64,000 nucleotides of DNA, taken from NCBI GenBank assembly GCA_031549415.1, contig JAVBPU010000004.1, positions 186,001-250,000 of the forward strand. Direction: 5' to 3'. Of this stretch, positions 32,970 through 42,034 are shown one piece after another. Origin of the DNA: Limiplasma sp031549415. Lineage in GTDB: Bacteria; Bacillota; Clostridia; Christensenellales; Aristaeellaceae. Position 1 is the stretch's first letter; each line of letters opens with the position of its first letter. The notes beneath the pieces are model-generated. The model was given only the letters and a program-made list of their open reading frames with translations, was not told the DNA's origin and made no database searches. Position numbers and translations under genes: made by a program.

Positions 32970-34736
32970 TTAGCCCGCCTCCTCCAGCAGCCTTTGCACC
33001 AGGCGCTGGGTATATTGCTGTACATACTGGGCATCGGTAAAAAGGCTCTCCTGGCTCTTGGGCTCATCCCCCATCAGCCCCACAAACTGGCTGACCTTCA
33101 GGCCCAGGGCATCTTGCATATCCTGGTCGCTGCCCGCCTTGGACACCAGGTAATAGCACAGCAAGGAATCCTGCTGGCCCATGCGGTGGGCCCGGTCCTC
33201 GGCCTGGCTGTGCACCGCCGGGGACCAGTCCAGCTCGCCGAACACCACACAACTGGCCCGCTGCAAATTCAACCCCGCCGCCGCCCGCAGGGAAATGCAG
33301 CAAAGGTTGGTTTTTCCCGTCATAAACCGTTCCACGGAACGGTCCTTCTGCGCGGTTGTTTCCCGGCCTGTGAGAAAGGCCGGGGAAAAGCCGTGCAATT
33401 CCTTTTTGTAAATGTCCATCACCTGGTGGTGGTGGGCAAACAGCAGCACCCGCTCCTCCGCCTCCAGCAGCGCCCGCACGAACTGCGCCACATACGGCGC
33501 TTTGGCAACGCCGGTGGCCTGCCGCTCCCCCTGCTCCACCTCCATCTCCATCAGCGCCCGCTGGGAGGCGTTCAGCTCCGGCCCCTGCTTTAATAGGCGC
33601 AGCTTTTCCGTGATGGGCAGCATCAGTTTTTTGTACACCGCATCATCGCTGTCAATGGTCATCACCAGGCGTCGCTTGGGGGGCAAATCGCTGAGCACGT
33701 CCTGCTTGGTGCGGCGGAACATGATGCCCTCACTGCGCAAATGCTCCCCCAGCACCTCCGGCTTGGCCACGATTTGGTTGCCGTAGCCGTAGCACCATTC
33801 CCGGGTGAAGCTATCATAATCCCCCAAAAAATGAAAATCCAGAATGTTGATGACGTTCCAAATCTCCGCGCCCCGGTTGTAAATGGGCGTTCCGGAGAGC
33901 CCCACGATGCGCGAGGCCCCCCCGGCCAGCAGGCTGGCGGCGGAATACTTCTCCGTGCCGCTGTGCCGCAGCTCCTGCACCTCGTCAAAAATCACCGTTT
34001 CAAACCCAAACTGGGGCAGGGCCTCCTTCCAGCCCCGCAGCAACAGGTAATGCATCAGGTAGATATCCGCCGGGGGCAGCTGATACGGCTTTAAGCCCTT
34101 GAGGATATGGACGCTGATGGGCTGGCCATCCGGCCTGCGCAAAAAGCGCCCGATCTCGCTTTCCCAGTTGCGCATCAGATGGGCCGGGGCAATGACCATC
34201 ACCGGGTACTGCCCCGTTTGGGCCAGCAAAGCCAGGGCCTGCACGGTTTTGCCCAGGCCCATCTCGTCCGCCAGCAGGGCCCGGTCCGTGCGCAATAAGA
34301 AAGCCAGGCCCTCCTCCTGAAAGCCGGTCAGCTTGCCATAGAACACATGGGCCATGGGGGTCACCCGGGTGGGGGCCAAAAAAGCGGTCTCCCGCTTCAC
34401 CACATATTCCCGGGCCTCATACAGGGCATCCCGCCACCGGTCCATGTCCTTGTCCTTCACCGCCAAGGGGTACCGGAGCATCAGCCAGTTCAGGTCCCCC
34501 ACAATGCGGCGGTGGTCCGTAAAGCGGGCCTCCCCCCGGCGGCTGGTGTCCGTGCCGGGAAACAGCCGCTTGCAAAGCTCCGTCACATGGGGCTCCGCCT
34601 TCACGATCCAGCATTTCCGCTTGGCGTTGTAGGAAAGCGTCCCGTAGGTGCGATACTGGGGATCGTTTTCGTTCTGCGCACCGCTGCTGTCCGCCAGGTA
34701 GGGGGGCAGAAACACTTCCCTGCGTCCGTCGCTCAT
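32970..34736 (-). CDS. SNF2-family DEAD/DEAH-box helicase
   Basis: 588 aa. Motifs in order: FQEEGLAFLL (Q-like), ADEMGLGKT (Walker A, near 155), VIAPAHLMRNWESEI (Ia), IFDEVQEL (DExQ in place of DEAH), GLSGTPIYN (III), VLLFAHHHQVMDIY (IV) and AEDRAHRMGQQ (VI). The core matches SMARCAL1/RapA-like ATP-dependent DNA translocases. The first 110 residues are a separate domain that mentions no known motif. It overlaps the upstream nuclease-like gene by ATGA, so the two proteins are likely partners in DNA processing. Confidence 0.9.
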   Translation of the reverse strand: MSDGRREVFLPPYLADSSGAQNENDPQYRTYGTLSYNAKRKCWIVKAEPHVTELCKRLFPGTDTSRRGEARFTDHRRIVGDLNWLMLRYPLAVKDKDMDRWRDALYEAREYVVKRETAFLAPTRVTPMAHVFYGKLTGFQEEGLAFLLRTDRALLADEMGLGKTVQALALLAQTGQYPVMVIAPAHLMRNWESEIGRFLRRPDGQPISVHILKGLKPYQLPPADIYLMHYLLLRGWKEALPQFGFETVIFDEVQELRHSGTEKYSAASLLAGGASRIVGLSGTPIYNRGAEIWNVINILDFHFLGDYDSFTREWCYGYGNQIVAKPEVLGEHLRSEGIMFRRTKQDVLSDLPPKRRLVMTIDSDDAVYKKLMLPITEKLRLLKQGPELNASQRALMEMEVEQGERQATGVAKAPYVAQFVRALLEAEERVLLFAHHHQVMDIYKKELHGFSPAFLTGRETTAQKDRSVERFMTGKTNLCCISLRAAAGLNLQRASCVVFGELDWSPAVHSQAEDRAHRMGQQDSLLCYYLVSKAGSDQDMQDALGLKVSQFVGLMGDEPKSQESLFTDAQYVQQYTQRLVQRLLEEAG

Positions 34737-35095
34737 GGCAGGGCCACCCCCCAAAGCTGGGACAGCACCAACCCCCGCACAGGCTTGCCGCCCAGGTCCT
34801 TGGGCAGGGGGACCGAGCGCTGGCTGACCACGATCAAGGCGGACACGGCCTCGCAGGCGGCATAACGCAGCAGCTGCTTTTTCAGCACCGCGGGCAAGGG
34901 CTTGCCTTTCTTGATTTCGATGCCCACGCTGCCCACCAGAAAATCAATGCGGCAGCCGGCGCCGATTCGCGCCTCGTGCACGCAGGGCAGGCCCGCCTGC
35001 AGCAGCCGTTCCTCCACCATTTTGTGGATGTCCATCTCATAGGGAACAAAAGGGGGCCGCAGAGCGGTCAGGGCTTCGTACACGATGTCCCTCAT
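34733..35095 (-). CDS. PD-(D/E)XK-nuclease-like protein
   Basis: 120 aa, with AAAGGAGG. The segment GCRIDFLVGSVGIEIKKGKP shows the D ... E-x-K spacing of restriction-like nucleases, preceded by a helix and HEARIGAG that could supply the first acidic residue. Short length is compatible with a minimal nuclease or an inactive DNA-binding relative. It overlaps the SNF2 gene by four bases and follows yhbY by 42 bases. The family call is from the motif only. Confidence 0.65.
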   Translation of the reverse strand: MRDIVYEALTALRPPFVPYEMDIHKMVEERLLQAGLPCVHEARIGAGCRIDFLVGSVGIEIKKGKPLPAVLKKQLLRYAACEAVSALIVVSQRSVPLPKDLGGKPVRGLVLSQLWGVALP

Positions 35096-35137
35096 CCGGC
35101 GGCCTCCTTTCTGTTGGGCAGCGCTTTTAGAAACGCC

Positions 35138-35431
35138 CTATTCCAGTGAGATTTGCTTATTCTTCCGGCTTTCCTTGTACAGCACAAAGCGCCTGCCAAT
35201 GCACTGCACGGCCTGGGCATGCACCGCTTCGCACAAGGCCTGGCAGGCCTCCCGGGCGGATAGCTCGCTGCCGCTTTGCACCGCGCATTTGATCAGTTCC
35301 CGGGCCTCCAGGGCATCATAGGCTTCCTTGGCCGTAAACTCCGTGATGCCGTCCTTGCCGATGTACAAAATGGTGTCCAGATTATTGGCCAAACTGCGCA
35401 GCTTGGCCCGTTGCTTGCTGGTAAGCTCCAT
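35138..35431 (-). CDS. yhbY: YhbY/CRM-domain RNA-binding protein
   Basis: 97 aa, single CRS1/YhbY domain: LTSKQRAKLRSLANNLDTILYIGKDGIT at the N-terminus and the GxxG-type loop. Binds pre-ribosomal RNA and assists 50S assembly. Its position next to obgE is a common arrangement in Firmicutes and fits ribosome biogenesis. Confidence 0.95.
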   Translation of the reverse strand: MELTSKQRAKLRSLANNLDTILYIGKDGITEFTAKEAYDALEARELIKCAVQSGSELSAREACQALCEAVHAQAVQCIGRRFVLYKESRKNKQISLE

Positions 35432-35442
35432 GGTCGTTCTCC

Positions 35443-36711
35443 TTATTCCACAAAATCAAATTCCATATCGCCGATGCGGATGGTATCCCCTTCCCCCGCG
35501 CCCTTCTCCCGCAGGGCGTCAATGATGCCCCTGTCCCGCAGGGTCCGGTGGAACCAGTTCAGGCTGTCCTCATCCTCAAAGTTCACGCTGTCAATGAAGT
35601 GCTGCATGGCCGGGCCTTCCACCACAAAGGCGCCGCCCTCCCGGCGGACGGTGAAGCCCTGGGCGGACCGGGGGACCTCCGTCACCTCCACCTCGTCAAA
35701 AATGCGCGGTGGCGGCAGCTCCGGCAGCATGCGCACCACCTGGTCCAGCAGGACCTCAAAACCCTTGTGGGTGGCAGCGCTCACCGGAAAGGCCTGGTAG
35801 CCCATCTTTTCAAAGGCGACCTTGAGTTCTTGCACCCGGGCCTCCTCCGGGATCAAATCACATTTGTTCAGCACCACCAGCTGGGGCCTGCCCACCGGCT
35901 CCCCGTACTTTTCCAGCTCTTCGTTGATGATGCGGAAATCCTCCACGGGGTCCCGCTCCTCGCTGCCGGAGGCGTCCACCACATGCAGCAGCAACCGGGT
36001 GCGCTCCACATGGCGCAGGAAATGGTGGCCCAGGCCCACACCTTCGCTGGCCCCCTCCACCAGGCCGGGGATGTCCGCCAGCACAAAATCATTCTGCTTC
36101 CACTGCACAATGCCCAAATTGGGGGTCAGCGTGGTGAAATGGTAGTTGGCAATCTTGGGGCGGGCCGCCGTCAAGGCCGCCAAGATGGTGCTTTTGCCCA
36201 CATTGGGGAAGCCCACCAAGCCCACGTCCGCGATGGTTTTCAGCTCCAGCCACACCGACACGGCCTCGGTTTTGATACCGGGCTTGGCAAAATTGGGCGC
36301 TTGGCGGGTGGGCGTGGCAAAATGCTGGTTGCCGTGGCCGCCCTGGCCGCCTTTTAACAACACCTTGCGCAGGCCGGGCTCGCTCATGTCCGCCAGCACG
36401 GCCCGGTCCTCCTCCCGCAAAAACACGGTGCCCACCGGCACTTTGATGAGGATGTCCGCGCCGCTCTTGCCATGGCAGTTGTTGCCGCTGCCCTCCGCGC
36501 CGTTTTCCGCAAAATACTTGGTATGGAAGCGGAAATCCAGCAACGTGTGCATATTGGGGTCCGCCACCACCACCACGTCGCCGCCCCGGCCGCCGTCGCC
36601 GCCGTCCGGCCCGCCGTTGGCCACATATTTCTCCCTGTGAAAGGCTACGCAGCCGTTGCCGCCGTTGCCCGCTTTACAACTAATTTTGACCCGGTCCACA
36701 AATGATGCCAT
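35443..36711 (-). CDS. obgE: Obg/CgtA GTPase
   Basis: 422 aa. The Gly-rich Obg domain spans 1-158 (FVDRVKISCKAGNGGNGCVAF), and the G domain has GFPNVGKST (G1), FTTLTPNLG (G2), DIPGLVEGA (G3) and NKCD (G4). A C-terminal OCT domain follows at about 345-422 (FTVRREGGAFVVEG ... LRDRGIIDAL). It acts in late 50S assembly and stress or sporulation signalling. Confidence 0.98.
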   Translation of the reverse strand: MASFVDRVKISCKAGNGGNGCVAFHREKYVANGGPDGGDGGRGGDVVVVADPNMHTLLDFRFHTKYFAENGAEGSGNNCHGKSGADILIKVPVGTVFLREEDRAVLADMSEPGLRKVLLKGGQGGHGNQHFATPTRQAPNFAKPGIKTEAVSVWLELKTIADVGLVGFPNVGKSTILAALTAARPKIANYHFTTLTPNLGIVQWKQNDFVLADIPGLVEGASEGVGLGHHFLRHVERTRLLLHVVDASGSEERDPVEDFRIINEELEKYGEPVGRPQLVVLNKCDLIPEEARVQELKVAFEKMGYQAFPVSAATHKGFEVLLDQVVRMLPELPPPRIFDEVEVTEVPRSAQGFTVRREGGAFVVEGPAMQHFIDSVNFEDEDSLNWFHRTLRDRGIIDALREKGAGEGDTIRIGDMEFDFVE

Positions 36712-36726
36712 GCTGTTCCTCCGTCT

Positions 36727-37461
36727 CTAGGCCTGTAGCGCTGGGGCTTTCTTCTTGGGGTCCTTGGGCTTTTCCGCTTTTGGTTTCTGTGCCTTTGGCT
36801 TGTCCGCCTGGGGCTTTTGCGCCTGAGGCCTCTCCGCCTGGGGCGCTGCCCCGTAGGTGCACAGAGGCCGCAGGGTACAGGTCCCGCAGGCCGGTCCCCT
36901 GGCATGGCATACCCTGCGCCCATGGTAAATCAGCCAATGATGGGCCGCAATCCAGTCCTGTTGGGGAATGGCCTTTTGCAGCTGCACCTCCGTGGCTTCC
37001 ACATTTTTGGCCTTGGCCAGGCCCAGGCGGTTGCTGACCCGAAACACATGGGTGTCCACCGCGATGGTGGGGGTGCCAAAGGCGTTGGCCATCACCACAT
37101 TGGCGGTTTTCTGGCCCACTCCCGGCAGGGCGGTGAGCTCCTTCATGGTTTTTGGCACCTGCCCCCGGTGGTGCAGGGCCATGAGGCGGCAGGCCTCCAC
37201 GATGTTGCCCGCCTTGCTTTTGAAGCCGCAGCTTTTCACCATTTGGTACACGTCCTCCACGCTGGCGGCGGCCATGGCCTCCACATTCGGGTAGGCGGCA
37301 AAGAGCCCGGGGGTCACCTTGTTCACCTGCTTGTCCGTGCACTGGGCGGACAGCATGGTGGCCACCAGGGTTTCATAGGGATTGGAAAAATTCAGCTCCG
37401 GCCCCGCCTCTGGATACAGCCGTTTCAGTTCCGCCAGAATGGCCTTGGCATTGATACGCAT
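36727..37461 (-). CDS. nth: Endonuclease III with Pro/Lys-rich tail
   Basis: 244 aa. The helix-hairpin-helix LPGVGQKTANVV near residue 112, the catalytic Lys in SAQCTDKQVN and the Asp in VDTHVFR are intact. The 4Fe-4S loop CHARGPACGTCTLRPLC keeps C-x6-C-x2-C-x5-C spacing. After residue 205 comes an unusual 40-residue tail of QKP/DKP/EKP repeats absent from the usual enzyme of about 210 aa. DNA glycosylase/AP lyase for oxidised pyrimidines. Confidence 0.96.
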   Translation of the reverse strand: MRINAKAILAELKRLYPEAGPELNFSNPYETLVATMLSAQCTDKQVNKVTPGLFAAYPNVEAMAAASVEDVYQMVKSCGFKSKAGNIVEACRLMALHHRGQVPKTMKELTALPGVGQKTANVVMANAFGTPTIAVDTHVFRVSNRLGLAKAKNVEATEVQLQKAIPQQDWIAAHHWLIYHGRRVCHARGPACGTCTLRPLCTYGAAPQAERPQAQKPQADKPKAQKPKAEKPKDPKKKAPALQA

Positions 37462-37463
37462 GG

Positions 37464-38003
37464 TTACTCCTTCGCTTCCATCTGAAAGGGCGGACGGTTC
37501 AGTTTGCACAGCCCTTTCACTACAAAATAAATGGTGACGATGGCCACGGGTACGTCGATCAAATAGGTCCAAATCCGCCCCGCCACAATCACCCAATACC
37601 CCTTGGGGATAAACGCCACGCTGAGCCAGTAGGAATTGAGCAGCAGGTTCCAGGCCGCCACCAGCAGGCAGGCCGCCCCAATGCGGACCCAATTGGCAGG
37701 CTTATGGGCCAGCACCAGGCCATAGACCAGGCCCACGCCCATGGCAGTGAGGGTGAAGCCAAAATAATAGGGGCCTGCGGGAAAGAGATGCGCGCCCAAA
37801 AAATCCCCCAGCGCGCCGACGGCCACCGCCCAGGGCCAGCCCAAAAACACACCGGCCACCGCAATGGGCAAAAAGCCAAAATTGAACTGCTTGGAAAGCA
37901 GCGGAATTTGCAGCATGCTGCCCAGCACCACCTGCAGAGCCACCAACAGCGCCGCGTAGGTGATTTTTTCCGTCAAGTCCGCCTTGTGTCTATTTGCTTT
38001 CAT
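37464..38003 (-). CDS. folT: Folate-family ECF transporter S component
   Basis: 179 aa with six hydrophobic segments. The N-terminal KITYAALLVALQVVLGSMLQIP and FGFLPIAVAGVFLGWPWAVAVGALGDFLGA patterns are those of FolT-like S components. It binds folate or a related pteridine and works with an EcfAA'T module encoded elsewhere. The spacing to nth is two bases. Confidence 0.88.
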   Translation of the reverse strand: MKANRHKADLTEKITYAALLVALQVVLGSMLQIPLLSKQFNFGFLPIAVAGVFLGWPWAVAVGALGDFLGAHLFPAGPYYFGFTLTAMGVGLVYGLVLAHKPANWVRIGAACLLVAAWNLLLNSYWLSVAFIPKGYWVIVAGRIWTYLIDVPVAIVTIYFVVKGLCKLNRPPFQMEAKE

Positions 38004-38032
38004 CCAAAAAGCACCTTACCCTTTCTTCCACA

Positions 38033-38527
38033 TCACAACCACTCGCAAGCATCCGCCACGGCCAGGGCGATGCGTTCCAGCCCCTGCTGGTCCGCTTCGC
38101 CAAAACGACCAAGGAGGGGGCTGTCGATGTCCAGCACCGCCACCAGCCTGCCCCCTTGCAGCAGGGGCGCCACGATCTCGGACCGGGAGGCCGCGTCGCA
38201 GGCAATATGCCCTGGAAATGCATGCACATCCTTCACCAGCTGGGTTTGCAGGGTCCCTGCCGCCGTGCCGCATACGCCTTTGCCCACAGGAATGCGAAGG
38301 CAGGCGGGCTTCCCCTGAAAGGGCCCCAGCACCAGCTCCCGGCCCCGCATGACGTAAAAGCCCACCCAATTGACGCCTGTCAGCGCCTGGCCCAGCAGGG
38401 CGGACACATTGGCCATGTTGGCCACCGGGTCCCGCTCCCCTTCCATCAGGGCCTGGGCCTGGGAAAGCAACAGCGGGTACAGCTCCGCCGGGTCTTTGGG
38501 GTATTCCTTTTCCAAGGCTACGTCCAC
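38033..38527 (-). CDS. msrC: GAF-domain free-methionine-(R)-sulfoxide reductase
   Basis: 164 aa, one GAF domain. The fRMsr signature is present: VNWVGFYVMRG, PVGKGVCGTAA and VHAFPGHIACDAASRSEIVAPL, with the redox Cys residues. Reduces free methionine-R-sulfoxide. The start is GTG with GGGAGGG upstream. First gene of the seven-gene operon running to the SNF2 helicase. Confidence 0.92.
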   Translation of the reverse strand: MDVALEKEYPKDPAELYPLLLSQAQALMEGERDPVANMANVSALLGQALTGVNWVGFYVMRGRELVLGPFQGKPACLRIPVGKGVCGTAAGTLQTQLVKDVHAFPGHIACDAASRSEIVAPLLQGGRLVAVLDIDSPLLGRFGEADQQGLERIALAVADACEWL

Positions 38528-38572
38528 CCTGTTCCCTCCCGCCGCGAAGGCTTGTTCCCCTCCGCCTTGCCC

Positions 38573-38600
38573 AGTATACCATTTTCCGCATCCGCTGCAA
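38573..38600 (-). promoter_or_regulatory. Promoter of the msrC-obgE-SNF2 operon
   Basis: TTGCAG (38600-38595), 16-base spacer, TATACT (38578-38573). Confidence 0.6.
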
Positions 38601-38638
38601 AGTCTGTTTTTCGGGCTGTTCTTTTCCTGTATACCGCC

Positions 38639-38667
38639 TTGCGCCTGCGGAGCAATGCCGTTACAAT
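38639..38667 (+). promoter_or_regulatory. Promoter of icd
   Basis: TTGCGC (38639-38644), 17-base spacer, TACAAT (38662-38667). Confidence 0.55.
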
Positions 38668-38715
38668 GAAATACGCCCGGTTGTGAAAAAACAAACGAAA
38701 GGGAATGATTCTCCC

Positions 38716-39924
38716 GTGTCTACAATCCTGATGAAAACGCCGCTGGTGGAGATGGACGGCGACGAAATGACCCGCATTTTGTGGCAAATGATCAAGGACA
38801 AGCTGATTTTGCCCTATGTGGACCTGAAAAGCGAATACTACGACCTGGGGCTGGCCAAGCGGGACGAAACGGAGGACCAGATTACGGTGCAAAGCGCCGA
38901 GGCCACGCTGAAATATGGCGTTGCCGTAAAATGCGCCACCATCACCCCCAATAGCCAGCGGGTGGAGGAATACGGCCTCAAGCAAATGTGGAAAAGTCCC
39001 AACGGCACCATCCGCGCTATGCTGGACGGCACAGTTTTCCGTGCGCCCATTGTGGTCAAGGGCATCTCCCCCTGCGTGCGCAGCTGGAAAAAGCCCATCA
39101 TCATTGCCCGCCACGCCTACGGGGATGTGTATAAGAATACGGAAATCGCCGTGCCAGGCCCCGGCCTGGGCGAGCTTTGCTTTACCGGCAGCGATGGAAA
39201 AACCCTCCGCCAGCCCATTGCCCATTTTACGGGCAGTGGCATCCTGCAAGGGGTGCACAACACGGATGAAAGCATCCATTCCTTTGCCCGCGCCTGCTTT
39301 GCCTACGCCCTCAGCGAGCGGCAGGACCTGTGGTTTTCCACCAAGGACACCATCTCCAAAACCTATGACCACCGCTTCAAGGACATCTTTGCGGAGCTGT
39401 ACCAGCAGGAATACCGGGCGGCCTTTGAAGCGGCGGGCATCGAATACTTCTATACCCTCATTGACGATGCCGTGGCCCGGGTCATCCGCAGCGAAGGCGG
39501 CTTCATCTGGGCCCTGAAAAACTATGACGGCGACGTGATGAGCGACATGGTGGCCACGGCCTTTGGCAGCCTGGCCATGATGACCAGCGTGCTGGTATCC
39601 CCCGGCGGGCAGTATGAGTACGAGGCGGCCCACGGCACAGTGACCCGGCACTATTACCAGCACAAAAAGGGGCAAACCACCAGCACCAACCCGGTGGCCA
39701 CCCTTTTTGCCTGGACCGGGGCCCTTAGAAAGCGAGGCGAGCTGGACGGCCTGCCCGATCTGCAAGCCTTTGCCAAGAAACTGGAAGAGGCCACCTTGCA
39801 AACCATCGAAGGGGGCCAAATGACCAAGGACCTAGTGCCCCTCTTTGAAGGCTCCGCCCAAAGCCTCAGCAGCGAGGCCTTTTTGGACGCCATTGCGGAA
39901 AAGCTGAAAAGCGCCTTGGCATAA
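38716..39924 (+). CDS. icd: NADP-dependent isocitrate dehydrogenase (dimeric, eukaryote-like type)
   Basis: 402 aa from the GTG at 38716, preceded by AAAGGGA. The upstream in-frame GTG at 38683 would add 11 atypical residues, and an ATG at 38731 would give the shortest form. Canonical segments are MKTPLVEMDGDEMTR at the start, KCATITPNSQRV, SPNGTIR (substrate-binding Ser), IDDAVARVI and EAAHGTVTRHYYQH (NADP-binding His). Converts isocitrate to 2-oxoglutarate, feeding glutamate synthesis. Monocistronic with a strong terminator. Confidence 0.96.
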   Translation: MSTILMKTPLVEMDGDEMTRILWQMIKDKLILPYVDLKSEYYDLGLAKRDETEDQITVQSAEATLKYGVAVKCATITPNSQRVEEYGLKQMWKSPNGTIRAMLDGTVFRAPIVVKGISPCVRSWKKPIIIARHAYGDVYKNTEIAVPGPGLGELCFTGSDGKTLRQPIAHFTGSGILQGVHNTDESIHSFARACFAYALSERQDLWFSTKDTISKTYDHRFKDIFAELYQQEYRAAFEAAGIEYFYTLIDDAVARVIRSEGGFIWALKNYDGDVMSDMVATAFGSLAMMTSVLVSPGGQYEYEAAHGTVTRHYYQHKKGQTTSTNPVATLFAWTGALRKRGELDGLPDLQAFAKKLEEATLQTIEGGQMTKDLVPLFEGSAQSLSSEAFLDAIAEKLKSALA

Positions 39925-39945
39925 CCATTTTGCGCGGTTTTCCCC

Positions 39946-39979
39946 GCTCCCGCCGGTGTGACCGGCGGGAGCCTTTTTT
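39946..39979 (+). terminator. Terminator of icd
   Basis: Perfect 12-bp stem (39946-39957 with 39961-39972), 3-base loop, then CC and seven T. Confidence 0.95.
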
Positions 39980-40064
39980 TCTGCCTTTTCGTTGCCCTTT
40001 TTCCCCGCCCTTCTATATTTTGGAATTTCCCCCTTCTATTCCCCCCTTCTATTTTTGGAATTTA

Positions 40065-40093
40065 TTGCGAAAAAAGAAAAAGAATGCTATAAT
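40065..40093 (+). promoter_or_regulatory. Promoter of the MCP-cheA operon
   Basis: TTGCGA (40065-40070), 17-base spacer, TATAAT (40088-40093): sigma-A type rather than the flagellar sigma-D type (TAAA/GCCGATAA). An imperfect direct repeat of CTTCTAT-TTTTGGAATTT lies just upstream (40011-40062), a possible regulator site. Confidence 0.65.
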
Positions 40094-40213
40094 TTAAAGG
40101 ATAAGCAGGATTCGTCTTCTGTTTTCGTCCTTGCTGGGTCCTTCGTCTTTTCTTCGCGCCTTGGCGGCAAGGGGCGATGGGGTGCCTGATTATGCTTTCG
40201 GAGGCTTTTCATC

Positions 40214-41995
40214 ATGAAAAACTGGAAAATTTCAATGAAACTTTTCGTTGCCTTTGCGCTGATCATCCTGCTGTCTTGCTTGACCGCAGTGATGGCCTAT
40301 GTGGGTATGTCCAACATCAACCGCAAGGACCAAGCGCTGTATAACAAAAGCGTAAAGGCCATGGAGCAAATCGGCCATATCTCCACCAATTTTCAAAAGC
40401 AGCGGGTTCTGTTGCAGTCCTTCCTGGTGGTCAAAGGGGGCACCCCGGAATTTGAACAGCTAGAGAAGGATTTAGCCACGCTGGAAAAAGAAATGGAAAG
40501 CCATATCGAAACGTACAACCCCACCATCACAGAGAAAGTGGACCAGGAGAACTTTAGCACGTTTTATAACATGTATTACGAGAATTTTTCCGCCCTCAAA
40601 AGCAGCCTGCGGGATATGGGGATGGCCAATGCAGTGGTGACCGTCGGCTCTGTGGGCAAGGTTTTAGAGCGAAGCGCAGAGCTTGTCGAAAAACTGGATA
40701 CGTACTTGGAAAACTGCTTTACACACAATGTGGAGTATGCCAAGGAGAGCATTGAGCAAAACGAAGAAACGTTCCAATTCTTCATTTTTACGCTGGCCAT
40801 GGCGCTGCTCTTTAGCGTCCTGATTGCCGCCGCGATTGCGGCCACCCTCTACCGCACCATTGCCCGGCCCATGCACGCCATGGTGCGGGCTGCCAACCAA
40901 ATCGCCGATGGCGACATGGACATCCACGTGGAAACCGAAACCCAGGATGAAGTGGGCGATTTGACCGCCGCCTTCCGCCGCATGGCCGCCAGCATTGGAA
41001 CCCATGCGGAGAACCTGACGCAAATCGCCGAGGGCAACCTCACTGCGTCCATTGTGGCCGCCAGTGAGAAGGACGTGCTTTCCAACTCCATCATCGGCGC
41101 TTCCGACCATCTCAGCCACCTCATTCAGCAGATCCTGGTGGCCGCCCGCCAAGTGTCCAATGGCGCCAACCAGATCAGCGACGGCAGCCAAACCCTGGCC
41201 CAGGGCACCGCAGAGCAGGCCACCGCCATTGACGAGCTTTCCAGCTCTGTGTTTGAAATTTCGCTGAACACCAAAGAAAACGCCAAGATGGCGGAAAAGG
41301 CGGCCATTTTATATGGCGGCATCAAGCAGCGCGCCCAAGAAAGCACCAGCCTCATGAGTGAAATGATGCACGCCGTGGACGAGATCAACCAGGCCAGCGT
41401 CAGCATCAGCAAGATCATCAAGCTGATCAACGACATCGCTTTCCAAACAAACATTCTGTCCCTCAACGCCGCGGTGGAGGCCGCCAACGCCGGCCAGCAC
41501 GGCAAGGGCTTCGCGGTGGTGGCCGGGGAAGTCCGCAACCTGGCCGCCAAAAGCGCTCAGGCCGCTGCCGATACCGATGCCCTGATCGAAAACTCCATCG
41601 AAAAAGCCCGCCTGGGCGCATCTATTGCCCAAAAGACCCGGGACGCCCTGGGGCAGATCGTGGAAGATATTTTCCACTCCAACGAGCTGATGGACGACAT
41701 TGCCAAGGCCTCCAGTGAACAGGCCCTGGGCGTGGAGCAGATCAACCTGGGCATCGACCAGGTGGCGCAAGTGGTGAATGTCAACAGCAGCACCGCAGAA
41801 CAAAGCGCCCTGTCCGCCGCGGCCATGGCCACCCAAGCGCAAACCATGGAAAACCTGGTGTCCAGCTTCAAGCTGAAGCCGGAATACCATGTGGACCTGG
41901 CCCCCGTGGTTCCCCTGGCCGACAACAAGGCCAAGGCCCGCAAGACGGATGGCAAGCCCGTGATTTTGCTGGACGAAAACCCGGACAAGTACTGA
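40214..41995 (+). CDS. Methyl-accepting chemotaxis protein
   Basis: 593 aa. A first membrane helix lies at about 10-32, then an extracytoplasmic four-helix-bundle sensor (about 35-185), a second helix (about 188-212), HAMP (213-266) and a long coiled-coil signalling domain. The hairpin tip is INDIAFQTNILSLNAAVEAANAGQHGKGFAVVA (split by the usual E/A pattern), where CheA and CheW dock. Ligand unknown. First gene of the operon MCP, response regulator, cheA, cheW. Confidence 0.95.
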   Translation: MKNWKISMKLFVAFALIILLSCLTAVMAYVGMSNINRKDQALYNKSVKAMEQIGHISTNFQKQRVLLQSFLVVKGGTPEFEQLEKDLATLEKEMESHIETYNPTITEKVDQENFSTFYNMYYENFSALKSSLRDMGMANAVVTVGSVGKVLERSAELVEKLDTYLENCFTHNVEYAKESIEQNEETFQFFIFTLAMALLFSVLIAAAIAATLYRTIARPMHAMVRAANQIADGDMDIHVETETQDEVGDLTAAFRRMAASIGTHAENLTQIAEGNLTASIVAASEKDVLSNSIIGASDHLSHLIQQILVAARQVSNGANQISDGSQTLAQGTAEQATAIDELSSSVFEISLNTKENAKMAEKAAILYGGIKQRAQESTSLMSEMMHAVDEINQASVSISKIIKLINDIAFQTNILSLNAAVEAANAGQHGKGFAVVAGEVRNLAAKSAQAAADTDALIENSIEKARLGASIAQKTRDALGQIVEDIFHSNELMDDIAKASSEQALGVEQINLGIDQVAQVVNVNSSTAEQSALSAAAMATQAQTMENLVSSFKLKPEYHVDLAPVVPLADNKAKARKTDGKPVILLDENPDKY

Positions 41996-42034
41996 CCCTC
42001 ATTTCCCCGCAGCAACGCAAAGGAGTGGCGCCCC

